The notes under the pieces: model-generated
Told to the model about the DNA's origin: nothing
Seen by the model: only the letters and a program-made list of their open reading frames with translations
The model's database searches: none
Translations under genes and position numbers: made by a program
Assembly (NCBI GenBank): GCA_964627045.1
Contig: CAZVIK010000018.1
Span: 1 to 32,766 of the forward strand
Direction of reading: 5' to 3'
Length of the DNA stretch: 32,766 bases
DNA from: CAZVIK01 sp964627045
GTDB taxonomy: Bacteria; Acidobacteriota; Terriglobia; Bryobacterales; Bryobacteraceae
Part shown: in pieces, positions 30,293 to 32,766 of the stretch
Layout of the letters: each line of letters begins with the position of its first letter
Numbering within the stretch: position 1 is the stretch's first letter

Positions 30293-31463
30293 CACGCCGC
30301 TCCTGATCGCGCCGCAGAAGCTTGAGGTGATCCTGGCAGCGCTCGCTCCGCGTCTGGGGATCGAGGCTCCGCCCGTCTCCGCGGCCATTTCGGTCGAGAG
30401 AGCCTCCCGCAAGCCCTATGAGGTGACGCCGGACGGCATCGCCATCATTCCGATCGAGGGCACGCTGGTGCACAAATCGTACGGCCTCGATGCGCTCTCT
30501 GGCCTCCGGTCCTACGCGGACTTGCAGGACGAGATCGACGACGCCGCTACCGATCCGGCCATCAAGGGGATTCTGCTCGATATCGATTCGCCAGGCGGTG
30601 AAGTGGCAGGAGTCTTTGATCTCGCCGACACGGTCTATTCCGCGCGCGCGGCTAAGCCCGTTTTCGCCGTGGCCAACTCCGACGCCTTCAGCGCCGCCTA
30701 TCTGCTTGCCAGCAGCGCCGAGCTGATCTACACCGGGCGCACCTCGGGCCTCGGCAGCATCGGCGTGATCGTGACGCATCTGGACGTAAGCGAGAGCGAC
30801 CAGAAGCGCGGCTACAAGTACACCGTGGTCCACGCCGGCGCACGCAAGGCGGACTTCAATCCCCACGCCCCGCTCAGCGAGGAAGCACGCGCTGTCATGG
30901 AAGCGGAGGTCGAGCGCACCTACGGACTGCTGGTTTCTACCGTCGCGCGCAACCGCCGACTCGCCGAAACTGCCATCCGCCAGACCGAGGCTGGACTCTA
31001 CTTCGGCAACGATGCCGTAAAGGCACGCCTCGCCGATCACATGGGAACGCGCCAGGTCGCTCTGGCCGATCTTCGCAATGCCATCCGCGGCGCCACTGGC
31101 GCCTCAATCCAACTCAAAGGAAACGCCATGAACGAAGAACAACGCGCGGCCGAGGCGACGCCCTCCGCCGCAGATATCGAAGCCATCCGGGCGGAGGCCT
31201 ACCGTCAGGGGTACGCCGATGCCACGGAGATCGTGGACCTCTGCGAACTCGCCGGAATGCCGCGCCGGGCGGCGGGGCTCCTCGCGAAGCAGACCACGCC
31301 GGATGCGGCCCGGCAGCAACTCATGGAGGCTCGGGTCGCCGAGGATGCGCCGGAGATCCGCTCGCACGTCACGCCCGAAACCAGCACCGGCGCCAAGCCG
31401 CCGCTGGCCGATAACCCGCTGCTCAAGGCCGTCGAAAGGCTGGCCGGAAAAGGAGTGAACTGA
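30255..31463 (+). CDS. Head maturation protease, S49 family (lambda gpC-like)
   Basis: The 402-residue protein starts at ATG 30255 after AAAGGA. It is an SppA-type serine protease. GILLDIDSPGGEVAGVFDLA marks the oxyanion-strand region, SDAFSAAYLLASSAELIYT holds the likely catalytic Ser, and GARKADFNPHAPLSEEA the likely catalytic Lys. The C-terminal 111 residues are helical and acidic and act as a scaffold. As in lambda C and Nu3, an internal start (31128) can make this part separately. The protease would cleave the scaffold and portal during head maturation. The beginning overlaps the end of the portal gene. Confidence 0.94.
   Translation: MHPLPHLATRIFDTPLLIAPQKLEVILAALAPRLGIEAPPVSAAISVERASRKPYEVTPDGIAIIPIEGTLVHKSYGLDALSGLRSYADLQDEIDDAATDPAIKGILLDIDSPGGEVAGVFDLADTVYSARAAKPVFAVANSDAFSAAYLLASSAELIYTGRTSGLGSIGVIVTHLDVSESDQKRGYKYTVVHAGARKADFNPHAPLSEEARAVMEAEVERTYGLLVSTVARNRRLAETAIRQTEAGLYFGNDAVKARLADHMGTRQVALADLRNAIRGATGASIQLKGNAMNEEQRAAEATPSAADIEAIRAEAYRQGYADATEIVDLCELAGMPRRAAGLLAKQTTPDAARQQLMEARVAEDAPEIRSHVTPETSTGAKPPLADNPLLKAVERLAGKGVN
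31128..31463 (+). CDS. Nested in-frame scaffold protein (Nu3-like)
   Basis: An internal ATG at 31128 is preceded by CAAAGGAAACGCC, a strong ribosome-binding site, in the same frame as the protease. The 111-residue product starts MNEEQRAAEATPSAADIEAI and is rich in Ala and Glu. This mirrors the lambda C/Nu3 arrangement, in which the scaffold is made from an internal start of the protease gene. The protein has not been seen directly; the ribosome site is the support. Confidence 0.65.
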   Translation: MNEEQRAAEATPSAADIEAIRAEAYRQGYADATEIVDLCELAGMPRRAAGLLAKQTTPDAARQQLMEARVAEDAPEIRSHVTPETSTGAKPPLADNPLLKAVERLAGKGVN

Positions 31464-31464
31464 A

Positions 31465-32133
31465 ATGCCCCTTCAAACCGAATGCAATTACCTGGGCGAT
31501 TGGCTCAAGTTCGAGGCCGATAACCACTACAGCCGCGACATTGTGACCGTGCTGGCCGGAGGCGGCGCCGTTCGCGAGTTGCTCACAGGCATGGTTCTCG
31601 GCCGCATTACCAAGGGTGTGGCCGCGAGCGCCGCCGTCGCGGGCAACACCGGCAACGGCACAATCACCGCCAGCCCCGCCGTGGGCCAGGCCGCCAAACC
31701 CGGCGTTTACCGGGTCGCGTGCATTGAACCTGCAGCGGATGCGGGCAAGTTCGCCGTCGAGGATCCGGATGGAGTCCTGATCGGCGTGGCCACGGTCGGC
31801 GTCGAGTTCACCACCCATCTCACCTTCACGATTGCCGACGGCGCCGCGGATTTCGTGGCCGGCGACAGCTTCACCATCACGGTCGCGGCCGGCTCCGGGA
31901 AAGTGAAGCAGATCGATTTTGCGGCCACCGACGGCAGCAATGCCGCCTGCGGCATCCTCCTGCTCGACACGACCGCCCCGGATGGCACGGACCGGTCCGG
32001 CGTCGCCATCGTCCGCAACGCGATCGTCTCCGATAACGGCATCACGTGGCCGGCGGGCGCGACCGAAAACCAGAAGAACGCCGCCATCGCGCAACTTAAA
32101 TCCGCGGGCATCCTGGTCCGCCAAGGAGCGTAA
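31465..32133 (+). CDS. Head decoration protein (gpD-like) with an N-terminal extension
   Basis: The 222-residue product starts at ATG 31465, with AAAAGGAG nine bases before it. The beta-rich, Ala-, Val- and Thr-rich pattern (NGTITASPAVGQAAKPGVYR, then FTIADGAADFVAGDSFTITV) and the C-terminal VAIVRNAIVSDNGITWPAGA match HDPD-type decoration proteins. These trimerise on the capsid surface and stabilise the head after expansion. Lambda gpD has about 110 residues, so this one has an extra N-terminal domain of about 100 residues. It sits between protease and capsid gene, as in lambda. Confidence 0.87.
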   Translation: MPLQTECNYLGDWLKFEADNHYSRDIVTVLAGGGAVRELLTGMVLGRITKGVAASAAVAGNTGNGTITASPAVGQAAKPGVYRVACIEPAADAGKFAVEDPDGVLIGVATVGVEFTTHLTFTIADGAADFVAGDSFTITVAAGSGKVKQIDFAATDGSNAACGILLLDTTAPDGTDRSGVAIVRNAIVSDNGITWPAGATENQKNAAIAQLKSAGILVRQGA

Positions 32134-32136
32134 CGA

Positions 32137-32766
32137 ATGATCTTGAATCCTTTCGCAACCGACGCTTTCAACATGACGGCGCTTACCGCCGCCATCAACA
32201 AGATCCCGAACACCTACGGCCGCGTGGAGCAGTTGGGCCTGATGACTCCGCAGGGCGTTCGCACCCGCACCATCATCATCGAAGAGATGAGCGGCGTGCT
32301 GAACCTGCTCCCCACGCAGCCGGTCGGCGCTCCGGGCACGCAAGGCACCACGGGCAAGCGCAAGGTGCGCTCGTTCGTGATTCCGCACATCCCGCACGAC
32401 GATGCCGTGCTGCCCGAAGAAGTGCAAGGCATCCGCGCGTTCGGGTCGGAGACGGAGACCGACGCCCTCGCGAACCTGCTGGCGCAGAAGCTTCAGAACA
32501 TGCGTAACAAGCATGCCATCACGCTCGAGTATCTGCGGATGGGCGCGCTTAAGGGCGTGATCCTGGATGCCGACGGCTCGACCCTCTACGACCTGTACAG
32601 CGAGTTCACCATCTCGCCGAAGACGGTCAGCTTCGCCCTGGGCACGGCGGGCACCGAGGTACTGCTGAAGGTGCTCGAAGTGAAGCGCCACATCGAGGAC
32701 AACCTCAAGGGCGAGTTCATGACCGGCATCCTGTGCCTGTGCTCGGCGGGCTTTTATGACGCCCTG
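32137..32766 (+). CDS. Major capsid protein (gpE family), cut by the window end
   Basis: ATG 32137 follows AAGGAGCG. The visible 210 residues start MILNPFATDAFNMTALTAAI and contain NTYGRVEQLGLMTPQGVRTR, then HDDAVLPEEVQGIRAFGSET and the later segment KRHIEDNLKGE, all characteristic of the lambda E-type capsid protein. The HK97-like fold is expected for this family. The last residues, AGFYDAL, run up to the window end, so roughly 130-140 residues should be missing. Confidence 0.95.
   Translation, partial: MILNPFATDAFNMTALTAAINKIPNTYGRVEQLGLMTPQGVRTRTIIIEEMSGVLNLLPTQPVGAPGTQGTTGKRKVRSFVIPHIPHDDAVLPEEVQGIRAFGSETETDALANLLAQKLQNMRNKHAITLEYLRMGALKGVILDADGSTLYDLYSEFTISPKTVSFALGTAGTEVLLKVLEVKRHIEDNLKGEFMTGILCLCSAGFYDAL

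Noticed and set aside
1..32766. tRNA genes, CRISPR arrays, insertion sequences and integrase
   Set aside because: No cloverleaf-like sequence, regularly spaced repeat array, transposase or integrase motif was seen on either strand; short degenerate cases could still escape reading by eye.

Overview
The window is a GC-rich bacterial draft scaffold with two runs of exactly ten N (2864-2873 and 19006-19015). It joins a defence-type region to the left and middle parts of a tailed-phage genome, probably a prophage. The host cannot be fixed from sequence alone. High GC, a possible GTTC-N7-GTTC LexA-type box and a DUF3489 gene point loosely to Alphaproteobacteria or a high-GC soil phylum such as Acidobacteriota; this is inference. 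No integrase, attachment site, tRNA, rRNA or CRISPR array was seen.

Layout: (1) 1-1668, plus strand: the C-terminal end of an unrecognised protein followed directly by a 392-residue unrecognised protein. (2) 1693-6837, minus strand: a complete type I restriction-modification operon, hsdR-hsdS-hsdM, with overlapping genes; hsdM carries an assembly defect. (3) 6838-7374: non-coding, with a candidate SOS-like box. (4) 7375-9385: two overlapping genes of unknown function. (5) 9387-9437: a short repeat array upstream of an excisionase-like gene. (6) 9490-18936: a tightly coupled early operon. It encodes an AlpA-like DNA-binding protein, an unknown protein, a sigma-factor-like protein, a Cas4/AddB-like nuclease, a Sak4-like ATPase, a DUF669 protein, an ERCC4 nuclease, a RecD2-like helicase and a primase-helicase. 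The 3' end of the primase gene carries twelve copies of a 10-bp motif in both orientations. (7) 18939-20506: small unknown genes, one cut by the second gap. (8) 20618-32766: the packaging and head module in lambda-like order: small terminase, GpA-like large terminase, a cargo block, gpW-like joiner, portal, S49 head protease with nested scaffold, decoration protein and major capsid protein E, which is cut by the window end.

The cargo block (22996-28546) lies between terminase and gpW. It holds two paralogous ParB-methyltransferase fusions, small membrane-type proteins, a strong intrinsic terminator and an inverted three-gene DUF3489 cluster.

How it fits together: the early genes look like a self-contained single-strand-annealing recombination and replication set. 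The 12-copy motif in the primase gene is the best candidate for an undescribed replication origin or regulatory array. The late genes package DNA and build a lambda-type head, and the two methyltransferases would plausibly mask phage DNA from restriction systems such as the adjacent type I system.
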